A stretch of 64,000 bases of DNA, taken from assembly GCA_027603945.1 (NCBI GenBank), contig JADIIU010000002.1, positions 310,001 through 374,000 of the forward strand. Direction: 5' to 3'. Source of the DNA: Terramyces sp. JEL0728. Lineage: Eukaryota > Chytridiomycota > Chytridiomycetes > Rhizophydiales > Terramycetaceae. The notes below the pieces were generated by a model that saw only the letters and a list, made by a program, of their open reading frames with translations, had not been told where the DNA came from and searched no databases. Positions 33,956 through 44,738 of the stretch are shown here, one piece after another (position 1 is the first letter of the stretch; every line of letters begins with the position of its first letter). The position numbers and the translations under genes were made by a program.

Positions 33956-35700
33956 TTAAAACAAAATTACGTTCTTCATCACTCTAGTTATGTATTCTAC
34001 TTGCGGGTTTGAGCTATTTCTCAATAAGCTGATGATTTCACGGATGTGTTCTTTAGGTTGGTCTGTCAAGCATTGCTTAAATGCACCGACACAAGCACCT
34101 CTCTTGCCTTCCCAGTATTCTGGGTTAGGGTCGAGTCTTTCCAAAACATCAAAAGCCTTTGCCGAGTAGTAATATTGTTCCGCCTTAATTAGTGCTTGTT
34201 ACCTTGTAGCAATCGTTGGCAATTAACTGAACCAGACTGAAAGACTCGCTTGAAGTTTCCATCTTGAGATACAATTCCCAGGCCAGTCTTGGTTTCTTGT
34301 TCATGATATCTAGTTTAATATATCCTTACAGCACCTACACAAATGGCCAAGGTATGCATATTCGCTTTTGTACTTTTCGTTTTGGATCATCAACAATAAT
34401 TCTTCTCCTTCCTCAAAAGCACCCGTTGCTATTTTTGCTTGGGCATAGTTGTAGTTGAAAGTGTCATCGTTGTAAAAGTATCCTTTGATTGAATTCAAAT
34501 AGATTAGTACATCGTCGAATTGCTTTAGTAAAAAGAAGCATGAGGCCATACACTGTCTGCCAGGGATTGTATCGCATTCGCTTGCAGATCCCCCTACTAA
34601 TTGGAAATACTGCTGCGCAATTTTCAAGTGCTCTCTAGATTCTTGTTCTTGACCAAGAGCCGCATTCACAATGCCTTTTAAAATATACTCTTGTGGAGTT
34701 GCAGGCTCCACGTCTTTCATCAAATTGAATGCTGAGACTATATCGTCTTTTTTCAAGTGATAGATGACCAAATTCAACCTTGCTTCCGGGATGACATCAA
34801 GTAACGACGGAAATACTTGCAAAGAACCCTCACCGCCCTTGAAGACTACCTAAATGAAATTGCGTCTACCATATTATGTTTAATCAAGTCTTCAGCAAAT
34901 TTCAGATTGTGGGAAGTCTTTTCAGACAAGACTTTAAGTTCTTGCTCAGCTGCCTTTCCATTATATAATCTAAAGTGATTGCATGCTTTCAAATTGATGC
35001 CAGTTACGCTATCAGGATAGTGTTGCAAATAAACAGACAACACTTCCTGGGAAACATCGTAATAATCCAATTTGTAGTAGCACATTGCAACATACACATT
35101 AATTGCAAGGAAATCTCTGTTTTCCAATAGAATTCGTTTGTAAATATCAATTGCTTCCTGGTAATGGCTGCGCAAGTAGTGAATTGAAGCCAAACTCAAC
35201 TGATCTTCGATTATGTCTTGTAGATTTTGGTGGTAGCCCATTAACCGCTTTTCGTCATTAAACTTGTGTGACAAGTGGAATAGTATTCTGTTTTGCAGTT
35301 TGCATGTTGGTCCTTTTTGAGCCGCGTCGTCTGCTTCCTTGTACATTCCAAGGAAAAAGTAGCAGCAGCCAAGGTACAAGTTGATTATTTGATCGCATTT
35401 TGGATCACTTAATAGTGCTTGATAAGCCTACATTAAATTTGCAGTACCTCCATGGCCTTTCTGTAGTCACCAAGATGAAACTGGGCATACGCATACCACA
35501 ATATGTTTTCCAGTGTATTTTCTCCGCACGCCTTGTTGAACTAGATTAATAGGTGTTACTTCAAGTAAAGTAATCGCTCCCAAATAATCTCTGTTTGCTA
35601 TAAACGTTTCTAGCGTTGGAATCTTTTTCTTTTCCATTGAAATATCATTTGTAGTTGGTTGCGGATTTGGCGCAACCGCTGGCTTTGCTCTTGATAACAT
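33956..35700 (-). CDS. IFT56: Intraflagellar transport protein 56 (TTC26/DYF-13)
   Basis: Six exons: 35560-35700, 35448-35540, 34870-35427, 34330-34849, 34203-34309 and 33956-34183; 548 residues. Introns are 19, 20, 20, 20 and 19 nt. Nearly every block of this family is present, e.g. [81 protein letters not shown] and [17 protein letters not shown]. The protein is a TPR subunit of IFT-B that carries motility components into the flagellum, so the organism makes flagellated cells. Each junction restores the family sequence. Confidence 0.96.
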
Positions 35701-35809
35701 CTATGTGTTAGTGGGTTCTTGCCATCTTTGCGAACGCGATTAACTTTTACAGCTCGCGTAAAAGCAAATATGCTGGCAAAATAGTAGAATAGATAAGCTT
35801 TTTCAACTA

Positions 35810-35950
35810 TTATTTATCGTCAATTGCCTGATTATCTGGAAAGAGTTTCTCGTCTCTTGCCTGCTCCAATACTCTGGCTGCTAGGAAACCCCTACAATAC
35901 AATTGAGGTAGCCAAAGATGGTATTTCACAAGTATTGTATTATTGTCCAT
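35810..35950 (-). CDS. Small hypothetical protein (46 residues)
   Basis: An ATG-started frame encodes MDNNTILVKYHLWLPQLYCR and ends EKLFPDNQAIDDK. The middle part (FLAARVLEQARDEK) would form a helix. It is divergent from the next plus-strand gene with 46 bp between starts, in keeping with local gene packing. I do not recognise it; it could be a small mitochondrial protein or a chance frame. Confidence 0.3.
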   Translation of the reverse strand: MDNNTILVKYHLWLPQLYCRGFLAARVLEQARDEKLFPDNQAIDDK

Positions 35951-35996
35951 TGTTGTCAACAAATATAAAAATATTAAATTTTTATATAGTTGGTTG

Positions 35997-36677
35997 ATGG
36001 TACAATCCAAATACTTTAAAAGAAACCGGCCAGATTCATCCAAACAGTTCCCAGTGCTGCCCAAATGTCCCGAACCATATGAATACTTACGGGCACCTAG
36101 GGAAACCCCGCGACCCTCTCTGTCAATGCCACTAATACCACAGCCAATAGTCAACAAACCATCGAGGATCAGAACGCATTTCGAAACAGTTCCGTTTCCA
36201 CAGATTGTCAAAACAGCAGTGGAGAATAACGATCATGCACTGCAGGTAATGCTGGAGAAATCAAACAAGAGGCGAGATTCATTTCCAAAGATTGGAAAGG
36301 CAAAAGTCAGAGAAGGCGAGCTGCATCATATTTTACATCCTGAATACAAAAATACCCCGCTGTGGAAAGATCATGGACGACTAGTGATCCCACAAGCTAG
36401 TGTGCTGCACAAACCAATTTCATTAACCGATTACAATAATCTCATACATTCCAACAAATTACCAGAGATTCCCATCCCTAAAACATTCACTAGAAGGTAT
36501 TCTGATTCTTCCATTGCCAGCTACGACGATGACAGTCTATGCACGTTTTTCCAACACGTTCGACAGCCAGACTTCTCTGACTTTGATGAAACACTGATGA
36601 TCCAAAATCCATGTACGATATATATGCAAAAAAGAAGGGAGAGACGAGATAAATCAAAGAGTTTTATTGAAGAATAA
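35997..36677 (+). CDS. Hypothetical, mostly disordered protein
   Basis: 226 residues from the ATG at 35997, with TATATA at 35983-35988 just before it. Pro-rich and basic, with no hydrophobic segment. Notable parts are PVLPKCPEPYEYLRAPRE, EGELHHILHPEYKNTPLW and a Ser/Asp-rich stretch YSDSSIASYDDDSL. No family recognised. Its last 14 bases overlap the end of the convergent LRR gene. Confidence 0.55.
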   Translation: MVQSKYFKRNRPDSSKQFPVLPKCPEPYEYLRAPRETPRPSLSMPLIPQPIVNKPSRIRTHFETVPFPQIVKTAVENNDHALQVMLEKSNKRRDSFPKIGKAKVREGELHHILHPEYKNTPLWKDHGRLVIPQASVLHKPISLTDYNNLIHSNKLPEIPIPKTFTRRYSDSSIASYDDDSLCTFFQHVRQPDFSDFDETLMIQNPCTIYMQKRRERRDKSKSFIEE

Positions 36678-37659
36678 AGAAGCTTGTTATCAACAATAGC
36701 TTGAATACCATATTGGAGTTTTTGATTGCGCTACTGAGCGGGCTTGTTGGCGAAGTTGCTGCGGTTGTTGCAGGAGGGTAGGTAGCTGGTGCTTGAGTTA
36801 CTACTTGTGTATATACAGGTGGAGGGACATTTACAGTGGTTGGGGCTGGGGCATCCGTAGTATCTGGCATTGGCATATCGGTAACTGGAGGAAAGAAGAT
36901 TGGGTTTTGAGTAATCACTGGAGGAATTACTATCGAAGTTATCACTGGTGGGATGACTGGGGGGATAACGACCTTTGGTGGAGGTTTGCTGACAACAGTT
37001 GGTTTATTCCCAGCATCTACCAATAGCTGCTTCAAGTTTGTCAGTCCAGCTACAGATCCAGGGACGGCACCTGTCAATTGGTTGCTCTTTAGATTTAGCA
37101 TTTGCAAGCTCTTTAAATTGCTCCATTGAGTCGGAACACTTCCTGTGAATCTATTCTTTGATAAGTTCATGCTCTGGCAATTCTTTAAATTTCCCAACTC
37201 TGGAGGTAGTGCACCTCCCAACGCATTTCCTGATAAATCGAGTGAATTTAACTTTGAGAGCTTACTGATGGATGCTGGTAACTTTCCGACAATCAATGGG
37301 TTGTCTGTAATGGCAACTTGGAGGATATTTTTGTTTGAATCGCAAGTGACAAAACTGTTTGTGCAGCATTCGAGCAAATCCGATGTTACTGACTCATCAG
37401 TCATTGACGGTATAACTTCATTCAACCAGACATTGCAATCCACAGACATTTTTAAAAAATTCCAATTTTCTTTTAGTTTTATACAATTAGGCGTTTTGAA
37501 ACCAGCCCACCGGAGAAGCCTTTGGCATTCACAGGGGGATCTAATAAATTGCGTCGATGGCCTGGGACAAAAATGGAAGGAATAATGCAGGCTGGACAAA
37601 TCTGTTGCAACCAAGTCAATTATGCTGGACAGCAACACAATCCCTTCCATTTGATTCAT
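36664..37659 (-). CDS. Leucine-rich-repeat, Pro/Thr-rich protein, probably GPI-anchored
   Basis: 331 residues as one open frame. A Cys-containing cap (ECCTNSFVTCDSNKNILQVA) precedes plant-type LRRs (LNSLDLSGNALGGALPPELG and two more). A long Pro/Thr/Val-rich stalk follows (about 225-305), then a Ser-rich site with a terminal hydrophobic run (MVFKLLLITSFFILQ), as in GPI-anchored wall proteins. The N-terminal ~70 residues do not look like a clean signal peptide, so exon structure there may be wrong; an alternative start is the Met before SVDCNVWL. Confidence 0.65.
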   Translation of the reverse strand: MNQMEGIVLLSSIIDLVATDLSSLHYSFHFCPRPSTQFIRSPCECQRLLRWAGFKTPNCIKLKENWNFLKMSVDCNVWLNEVIPSMTDESVTSDLLECCTNSFVTCDSNKNILQVAITDNPLIVGKLPASISKLSKLNSLDLSGNALGGALPPELGNLKNCQSMNLSKNRFTGSVPTQWSNLKSLQMLNLKSNQLTGAVPGSVAGLTNLKQLLVDAGNKPTVVSKPPPKVVIPPVIPPVITSIVIPPVITQNPIFFPPVTDMPMPDTTDAPAPTTVNVPPPVYTQVVTQAPATYPPATTAATSPTSPLSSAIKNSNMVFKLLLITSFFILQ

Positions 37660-37778
37660 CGTGCTTACTGATTGTCGACAATTGAGAGCGTTGTATCAAT
37701 GAATAATTTCTTCTCGTACAGATGACCAACTATTCTATGCTTCATATTCACGCTCCTCTTTAATAGCCTATTTCGTCT

Positions 37779-38591
37779 ATGCAAGGGAGATTGGGACCAG
37801 ACATAACCCAATCTGTTGTTACACCAAAGAATTGGGATTCAGTGAGACCACAACATGCTGTGTTCTTCCATAATAGCTCTCGCCATTGCTGCAACAAAAT
37901 AGTAGAGTTCACAATTATGGAATTCACAGTTAAAATCCCAAATTGGAAAAACCCAGTCATTCCTAAAGCCACAAGTAGACCAAGAAAGTTTGAGAATAAA
38001 ATGGAAGTCTTCACTGATCAGTATCCCAATAGGATATCAATTACAAATAATTACGTAAAACCAATTCAAGTGTCCTTGCTATCGTCTTCTGCAGTGGAAA
38101 CGCTGAACTCTGGACAAACACATCAGTGGAAAGTTGACGAATGGGATTTAGTCATAATAGCAAACGAGGATTGGAAAACAGAGTCCATCGGAGTAGGAGG
38201 AAAACTTGGAGTGTATGTCGAAGCTGGATCGATTGTGTTCTTTAACGACCCAATAATATCGATGCCAAATAATGTAAAAATCTTGAAAGGAAAGGAATCT
38301 AGAGTTACTGTAAATAACAAAACTGCCGATGTTGTCAAAGTTTGGCTTACTTCTTGGTCGCAAGGAGCTTCAATTGAAACGAAACTCAATGGCAATCACT
38401 CTGAGGTGTTCAAGAGGAATGGGCCAGAATTTATTGTAATTAAGGATGCAAAAAGAGCGAAATTCGGGTTTCTTGTAGCGCCGGGGAGCGAGATCTTGAT
38501 TTCCGACGAGATAGATATAGATGAGCGAAAGCTTAAACGAGCTCCGTCGAAACTGTTCCGAATATTCAAATCCGCATTCTCAATCCGTTAA
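37779..38591 (+). CDS. Hypothetical protein with two tandem beta-rich repeats
   Basis: Up to 270 residues; the true start may be the internal ATG at MEFTVKIPNWK. Two similar units are visible: RISITNNYVKPIQVSLLS ... GSIVFFND and RVTVNNKTADVVKVWLTS ... GSEILISDE, each with a central W/F-x-(L/I)-V-I motif (WDLVIIANE, PEFIVIKDA). This looks like an internally duplicated beta-sandwich domain. The C-terminus is basic. I do not recognise the family. Confidence 0.5.
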   Translation: MQGRLGPDITQSVVTPKNWDSVRPQHAVFFHNSSRHCCNKIVEFTIMEFTVKIPNWKNPVIPKATSRPRKFENKMEVFTDQYPNRISITNNYVKPIQVSLLSSSAVETLNSGQTHQWKVDEWDLVIIANEDWKTESIGVGGKLGVYVEAGSIVFFNDPIISMPNNVKILKGKESRVTVNNKTADVVKVWLTSWSQGASIETKLNGNHSEVFKRNGPEFIVIKDAKRAKFGFLVAPGSEILISDEIDIDERKLKRAPSKLFRIFKSAFSIR

Positions 38592-38654
38592 ATAAATTAG
38601 ATTTAGTGGTATTATGAAACCATCTGAAACGCAATTAATCTTTTCCTTAGTTTG

Positions 38655-39473
38655 ATGTTGCACCGTTTGCCTTATGAATTGCTGGAGGGAAGTGTGTTCT
38701 ACTATCTGTCTGGTAGCGATTTAATTACCCTGCGTCTTTGCAACAGGTATTTTATGGAACGGCTGTACTCGGTAGACACTCTTCTGTCAATGGGGATAAC
38801 ACCGCAAGATTTCTGGCCAACATTAATTCTCAACTACCTTCCCAGGGAGTACTGCAACCTGCCAACCATCAACCTGAAATTTCCAAAAATCTCTATCCAA
38901 TCAAATGTATACCCGCAATTGTTCAGCTACCTTCCTCAATGTGATTTCCTTGAATGCACACTAACAGATACCGATTTCAGCGCCTATGAATCAATTCAAA
39001 AGTACAAGTGCGACAGACTAATATGTAAAGAATTGTGGAATAACAACCTTGGACTTGTGTTGAATATGAGAGGTTTGCAATATCTGACAGTATACGCAAG
39101 CATAGCCAATGATTCGCTATACTTGAAACCCCATCTTGATCAAATCACGTACTTGGAATTGGACGGGTTTGCGGAAGACGACTTAATCACACTTTTCCCA
39201 TACATGTCAAATTTGAACTGCCTCAAAATTAGACACACACTAACCGATCTAGGTGCGTCGGCGCTCGCACAGCACTTGCCCTCATTCAGATTGGCAGAGC
39301 TGGTGTTAGAATCCAACTATATATGCAGGCAAGGTTTGACAGCACTGGCACGTGTCATAAAAAACACTAATTTACACACATTGAACATTATTGGAAATGA
39401 ATTTGATATTTCAGATCTAGAGATGCTCTTCAACTCACTTTCAAAAACAAAGCTACGGCGGTTATTGGTATAG
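38655..39473 (+). CDS. F-box-like protein with LRRs (short paralogue)
   Basis: 272 residues from the ATG at 38655. An F-box-like N-terminus (LHRLPYELLEGSVFYYLSGSDLITLRLCNRYF) leads into a divergent middle region and about four ribonuclease-inhibitor-type LRRs (LGASALAQHLPSFRLAELVL, GLTALARVIKNTNLHTLNII). About half the length of the other family members here, it ends soon after the first LRR block. It may be a truncated but intact copy. F-box proteins recruit substrates to SCF ubiquitin ligases. Confidence 0.65.
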   Translation: MLHRLPYELLEGSVFYYLSGSDLITLRLCNRYFMERLYSVDTLLSMGITPQDFWPTLILNYLPREYCNLPTINLKFPKISIQSNVYPQLFSYLPQCDFLECTLTDTDFSAYESIQKYKCDRLICKELWNNNLGLVLNMRGLQYLTVYASIANDSLYLKPHLDQITYLELDGFAEDDLITLFPYMSNLNCLKIRHTLTDLGASALAQHLPSFRLAELVLESNYICRQGLTALARVIKNTNLHTLNIIGNEFDISDLEMLFNSLSKTKLRRLLV

Positions 39474-39511
39474 TTTCCTATCTGGATGAAGCTACTTTCA
39501 ATGTAAATAAA

Positions 39512-40529
39512 TCATACTCCTTTATAGTATTTGATTGAATTGATGAGGAAATAAGCAGAGTTGAACGCAGATTGATTCTTGCCAATATAATCAGTGCAAG
39601 AGCTAGCTATCCACGGACAATCCATTTGAAAATTTTGCATTGCCCATCCTCCACAAAAATTTAAATTCAGGATCATTTGATGGCCACTAAAGTAAGAAGA
39701 ATCGCAATGCTGACCAAATTGGAATTGAGTAAAAGATCCGTTTGTTGGCCAAGTTCGCGGATCTGGGTTGTTACTTGTCACATCGGCTGGGATATTATTT
39801 CGTGGAAAGAACCATACTTTAACTCCTCCGCCGTTATTTGGAACCCATTCCATCGCGTATATCCCGCCTTGAATCTTGTTGAAAGAGTCACCAAAAGTAT
39901 TGGGATTGTTCATGCCTTCTCCGCATCCTTGTTGCTGTCTATTGCAATCTACCAGTTTATTGTTGATTTGAACAAAACATCCTGGGTTGGAATGGAGGGT
40001 AACAGTGTTTCCCCCGTATCCGTTAATTCCTTCCAAAATATCAATTTCGCCATTGGTCGGCCACTACCATTATATTGAATTACATTCGCTCCAACTAACC
40101 AAAATGCCGGCCAAGTCCCACATCCAGAAGGAACATGTGTACTGTGTCAATAATGAAATACCTGTCAAAGATCCACAGTCCCCCAGTAAACCTTTCAGGC
40201 GTATACAATCTAATGCTGCTTGGATTACCGTTCATTACTTGCTGTGCACCAACGTACAGTTGATTGTTCTGGACTTTGAATATCCCAAGACTGACTGCTT
40301 GGTTACGCGATACATAGTTTGCGCTTCCTTGGGATATATCTGACGGATTGGTTGTGCTGAACTGCCAATCTGGGCCATTGTAAATACTATTGGCGTCGTA
40401 TGATCTGTACAAGTAATAGTTACGGACAGTGTATTTGGATTTTCCAACGATGAATAGTGCTCCGATTAGTGACGATAGTGAGAACATGGCCAGTATGGAG
40501 ATCCATACTTTGAAATTTGGCGTCTTCAT
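39512..40529 (-). CDS. GH16 beta-1,3(4)-glucanase-like, membrane-anchored (copy d)
   Basis: Exons 40162-40529, 40084-40141 and 39512-40063 give 325 residues with two 20-nt introns. A signal anchor (about 8-28) precedes the GH16 domain, with GGLWIFDSTHVPSGCG formed across the first intron and the catalytic motif E-I-D-I-L-E at about 148-153 just after the second. Both introns match positions in copy c, 30 kb away. The start codon is 27 bp from that of the divergent SLC13 gene. Same expected glucan-remodelling role as copies a-c. Confidence 0.88.
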
Positions 40530-40556
40530 TTGGAATGGAAAAAGTTAATCTTTTTC

Positions 40557-42176
40557 ATGGACAGCGAATCAACTCCCCTCCTACGCAATGATGCTATTCC
40601 CACAACTGTAAAAAATGACACAATAGGAAATATTTTAAAGAAGCATTTAGACAATATTAGACTTTTATTTTGCGTAATTTTAGGCGTTGTTGTTTGGAAT
40701 TTGGAAATTGAAGGACTGCATCCAAGTGCGGTTCAAACCTTGGCAGTATTCTTGTCCGTCATGGTTTCCATTATGGTGACGGACTATCCAATAGCGATTC
40801 TGACTGGCCTAGCGCTATGTGTACTGGTTTTAGGAAAAGCAATGGATTGTGAAACAATTGAAGGAAGGTGGGTCGAGTGTAAATTATGTGGAATTGAAAA
40901 CTGTGATCCGTATGAAGTAAATTGAATTAATTCAGGCTGGATTCAAAACGGCTTTGTCTGGATTTGGGCACCCCATTGCGTGGATGATTCTATGTGCGTT
41001 TCAACTTGGGCAAGCTGTAGAAGTATTTGATAATTAAATCAAGAGCACATTATTGGGAAGGAGGATAGCACTAGTATTGATGAGGTTTATGGGAAACAAA
41101 TTATATGGCCTTGGATTGGCAGTATTCCTTTCAGAGTTTGTCCTTGCGCCATTTGTACCATCAAATACAGCTAGAGGCGGAGGTATCATACTTCCAATTG
41201 TAATGTCGCTTGTACATTCATTAGGCTCGTCGCCAACAAACAAGCCAGAGATAGGACAGTATTTGATATTGTGCGGAGCCCATGCTAATTTATTAATATC
41301 ATCATTCTTTGTAACCGGAGCCTCGCCAAACCCTGTAATTGTAGGTACAGCTCACAAAGTACTGGACATTAATTTCAATTTCTTTACATGGACGCTTGGC
41401 GCATTAGCACCTGGAATTGTCAGTCTGATAATAGTATCGTCCTATATTTATTGGTCAATCAATGCAGAATATGACGGAGACACAGTCGTCGAAGAAGCAA
41501 AGCAGCAGCTGGAACTGATGGGACCATTATCGTTAAAGGAAACCCAGCTGGTATTTGTACTGTGCTCATCCCTAATTCTTTGGATGACTGGCGGCTGGAC
41601 TGATATCCCAGAAACATTTGTAGCTTTCTTGGCACTGGTTACTCTGTTGCTGCTGGGGACTCTGCGATGGGAAGAAGTCTGCAAGAATTACAAAGGTATT
41701 TGCAAGCTAAATTAGCGTGGGATTGTTTCTTTTGGCTAGCGGCAATGTTGGTAATGGCAGAACAACTCGCTCAGCTTGGCGTAGCAACGTATCTAGGAAC
41801 TACCTGTGCTTGGTTGATTGGACATGTGACTACGTCGCCTACAATATCTGCAATATTGCTGGCAACCTTGTATTTTATTACAATGTATTTTTTCTCCTCG
41901 ATAACTGGCCATGCTGTTGCGCTTTGCGGTCCATTCTTGGCTGCTGGGAGTTCAATGGGGTGTTCTCCATGGTTAACTACTGCTTTGCTTGCCTACTTTT
42001 CTTCATTGTCCGCAACGCTAACGCATTTTTCCACTGGATCTGTTGTGCTATACTTTGCCCAGGGCTATTTCACAACTACCAGATGGTTTGCTATCGGAAC
42101 TATTGTCGCGCTAATCTATCTAACTGTGTATTTCACTGTTGGAATGGTATGGTGGAAATTACTAGATTTTTATTAA
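40557..42176 (+). CDS. SLC13/DASS-family anion symporter
   Basis: Exons 40557-40917, 40937-41023, 41045-41695 and 41716-42176 give 519 residues, with introns of 19, 21 and 20 nt. Around a dozen hydrophobic helices are visible. Family landmarks include TLLGRRIALVLM (made across the second intron), FVPSNTARGGGIILPIV with the SNT motif, GASPNPVI, KAWDCFFWLAAMLVMAEQL (third junction) and SSLSATLTHFSTGS. The closest relatives are plastid and bacterial 2-oxoglutarate/malate translocators (DiT/CitT type). Likely a dicarboxylate transporter; direction and membrane are unknown. Confidence 0.9.
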
Positions 42177-42437
42177 ACTAATTTCGAAATAGAAGTTTCA
42201 AGTTGACATACGATAGGTAAAATACTAGTTTTGGAGTAATTGTCTGATGTGTTTTCCATTACATGCTTTAGCTTTGCAATTAATGAACCATTCTGGCGTT
42301 TAGCAACTGTTTGGAAAGGCTATTATCTAATTCAGCGACTGTTTAACTGTGAATCTTCCGCTTATGTTGTCGCACTCTTGACGCTGGGTTTTTATTGTCT
42401 ACATTTAATAAACCCAGTTAACTTTTCCAATCTCTTA

Positions 42438-44135
42438 ATGCTTGACAAAATTCCGCCTGAAATACTGTACTCGATAATGGATTATTTGAAAGAATCAGAT
42501 TTACTGCATCTTTCACTCATCAACAAATACTATTACCAAAAACTATCCATATTTCGATTGCTCCATGATTGCAAAGTTACTAGTGCTTGGCCAACAATGC
42601 ACTTTTATTGCAATCCAAATACGAAAATGTACTATCTGTATCCGAATACAGACGACGAAAACAAAGCGAAATACCTGGAAACATTGAAATCATTAAAGCA
42701 TTGCGAATTTGTATTTCACCATATATATATTGGGACAACAATGTTCAACAAACTGTACGATTGCCTGCCACCATACAAACACTTGAATTTAATAATTGAA
42801 ACTGAAACCGATTATGATGAACTGGGAAATATCCTGGAAAGCGATTTAGTCCCTTATATGCTGATTAATCTTCAATTTGAAGATAACGAAACAATGGCAA
42901 TTCTACAGCATATTGACAAAATGAAAAGATTGAATACATTGGTACTGGATTCCTATCATCCGTATGGCAGTGGATATTCTGATGAGACTGATACTGATGC
43001 GAAAATAATGCATCAACTGTTGCCAAAAGCACACCTCAATGAACTACATGTAATGGAAAGATGCGTGTCATCAGTGGGTGCTTCATTATTAGCCTCTGTG
43101 CTACCATGCACCAACTTGACAATATTAAACTTGTGTGGGAACTGTATTGAAGATAGAGGAGGGATAGCTCTAGCAAATGCGTTACCGAACACAAAGTTGA
43201 AAGACTTGAACTTGGAAAGCAACCAGATTACTGCAATTGGTGCAAGTGCAATTGCCCAAGCACTGCCGTATTCAGATTTAGAATATCTGGATTTGTCATT
43301 CAACAAAATTGGCGCAGTTGGCCTTACAGATCTATCAAAAGCTTTGAAACATTCAAAAATACTCAAGTTTAATATCTATTCAAATTCATTTTCGTCCGAT
43401 CAGCTGTATATCTTGTTTGACAATTTACCAGGATCTAAAGTTCAACGATCGTCATTTAATGATTTCAGTGACTTGAAAACAACTGAATCATTTATCAGCA
43501 ATTTGCCAAAATGCAGTCTCAAACGCATAAACTTTAAAACTAGCAATGAATACTTGGAGCCTTTCCTGGAAAGTGTTTGTTCATCTAGACTCGAACATGT
43601 TTGGATACAAGGTGGAGATATACGCTACGGGAATAACGAAGCAGAGATTATTAGCAAATATATTAATCGGTTCCCGATGCAGACTTTAGACTTGTATAAT
43701 TCTGCGATGGGAAATGATGGGTTAAAATCACTTTTTAGCAACCTAATCAGCACAAACTTGAAAACAATACGAATATCGCAAAATGAACTGGATAGATTCG
43801 ATAGCAGAGGCATAGAGGAGGTATTCATGCACTTGCAGCATACTCACCTTACTGAATTGGCAATTGAAAGCACAAAGCTGGACGATGACTTTTTAAAAGG
43901 AATTGCACCTGGTGTAAAAGCCTCTCCCCTTCAGATCTTGAGTCTATCTAGAAATGGAGGATTTACCGTGAATGGAATTTTACAATTCGTTGAATCAATG
44001 GTAAAATCTAGATTATACAAACTGAAGCTTGATTTTTGTGTCAGGGAAGTGGACAATAATGTGGAAAATAGGGAAAGACTGAGGAGGATTCTATGTGGAT
44101 CTCAATTGATTGTCCATGGTATTCTCAATCAATAA
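42438..44135 (+). CDS. F-box protein with RNI-type LRRs
   Basis: 565 residues from the ATG at 42438, which begins the F-box (LDKIPPEILYSIMDYLKESD). The frame is open upstream but lacks homology there. About eight LRRs of the ribonuclease-inhibitor type follow, best seen in NLTILNLCGNCIEDRGGIAL, KLKDLNLESNQITAIGASAI and DLEYLDLSFNKIGAVGLTDL. One of six related genes in this window. The presumed role is substrate recognition in an SCF ligase; targets are unknown. Confidence 0.75.
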   Translation: MLDKIPPEILYSIMDYLKESDLLHLSLINKYYYQKLSIFRLLHDCKVTSAWPTMHFYCNPNTKMYYLYPNTDDENKAKYLETLKSLKHCEFVFHHIYIGTTMFNKLYDCLPPYKHLNLIIETETDYDELGNILESDLVPYMLINLQFEDNETMAILQHIDKMKRLNTLVLDSYHPYGSGYSDETDTDAKIMHQLLPKAHLNELHVMERCVSSVGASLLASVLPCTNLTILNLCGNCIEDRGGIALANALPNTKLKDLNLESNQITAIGASAIAQALPYSDLEYLDLSFNKIGAVGLTDLSKALKHSKILKFNIYSNSFSSDQLYILFDNLPGSKVQRSSFNDFSDLKTTESFISNLPKCSLKRINFKTSNEYLEPFLESVCSSRLEHVWIQGGDIRYGNNEAEIISKYINRFPMQTLDLYNSAMGNDGLKSLFSNLISTNLKTIRISQNELDRFDSRGIEEVFMHLQHTHLTELAIESTKLDDDFLKGIAPGVKASPLQILSLSRNGGFTVNGILQFVESMVKSRLYKLKLDFCVREVDNNVENRERLRRILCGSQLIVHGILNQ

Positions 44136-44195
44136 ATTCTCATCTGCTGTTCATGCAGTAGGAGGTAAAGTGAATGTGAGAAACAAACTATTGTA

Positions 44196-44738
44196 TTATT
44201 GAAATTCTTGGATAATCAATTCAAACGTGATTCCGCTATAAGTGATTTCACCAAATACCTTCCATCCCGACTTCAAATGAGCCTTCTTTGATCGAATGTT
44301 TCTCTGATCAATGTCAGTTACTGCACAATTACTTTTCTGATATTCATTCTTCAAATGAGTGTACATTTTAGGCACCAATCCCATTCCTCTGAATTCCTTT
44401 GCAACGCATAATTGCCCCACTACAATATAATCCATATTTTTGAAATCCTTGTATTTGTTTTGATCGATTTGGTTTACCATGTCTTCAAGCAGTGGATGGT
44501 GGGCTGCCAAATGCTTTGGAACCGCAATTACATAGCCTACAACTTGATCATTATGTAAACTTACAACTGCTGGTGTTTCTGAATGTAATTTCTGTATGAA
44601 TTCTAAAGTATATTCAGCAGTGGTGAACCCTTCCGACTGTTGCTCAGGTGTGAGATTATTTTTGTTGTTTATCTTTGACAAGTGTAGTATTTGGGACAAG
44701 TGTCGCTCTTCTGCCAATGTTACAATCGCTTCAGTCAT
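44196..44738 (-). CDS. GNAT-family N-acetyltransferase
   Basis: 180 residues, single exon. Strands and motif A are clear: VVGYVIAVP, then DYIVVGQLCVAKEFRGMGLVPKMYTHLKNEY, with the acetyl-CoA loop R-G-M-G-L, followed by AVTDIDQRNIRSKKAHLKSGWK. This order is typical of GNAT enzymes acetylating small amines or protein termini; the substrate is not predictable. No intron was needed. Confidence 0.85.
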   Translation of the reverse strand: MTEAIVTLAEERHLSQILHLSKINNKNNLTPEQQSEGFTTAEYTLEFIQKLHSETPAVVSLHNDQVVGYVIAVPKHLAAHHPLLEDMVNQIDQNKYKDFKNMDYIVVGQLCVAKEFRGMGLVPKMYTHLKNEYQKSNCAVTDIDQRNIRSKKAHLKSGWKVFGEITYSGITFELIIQEFQ

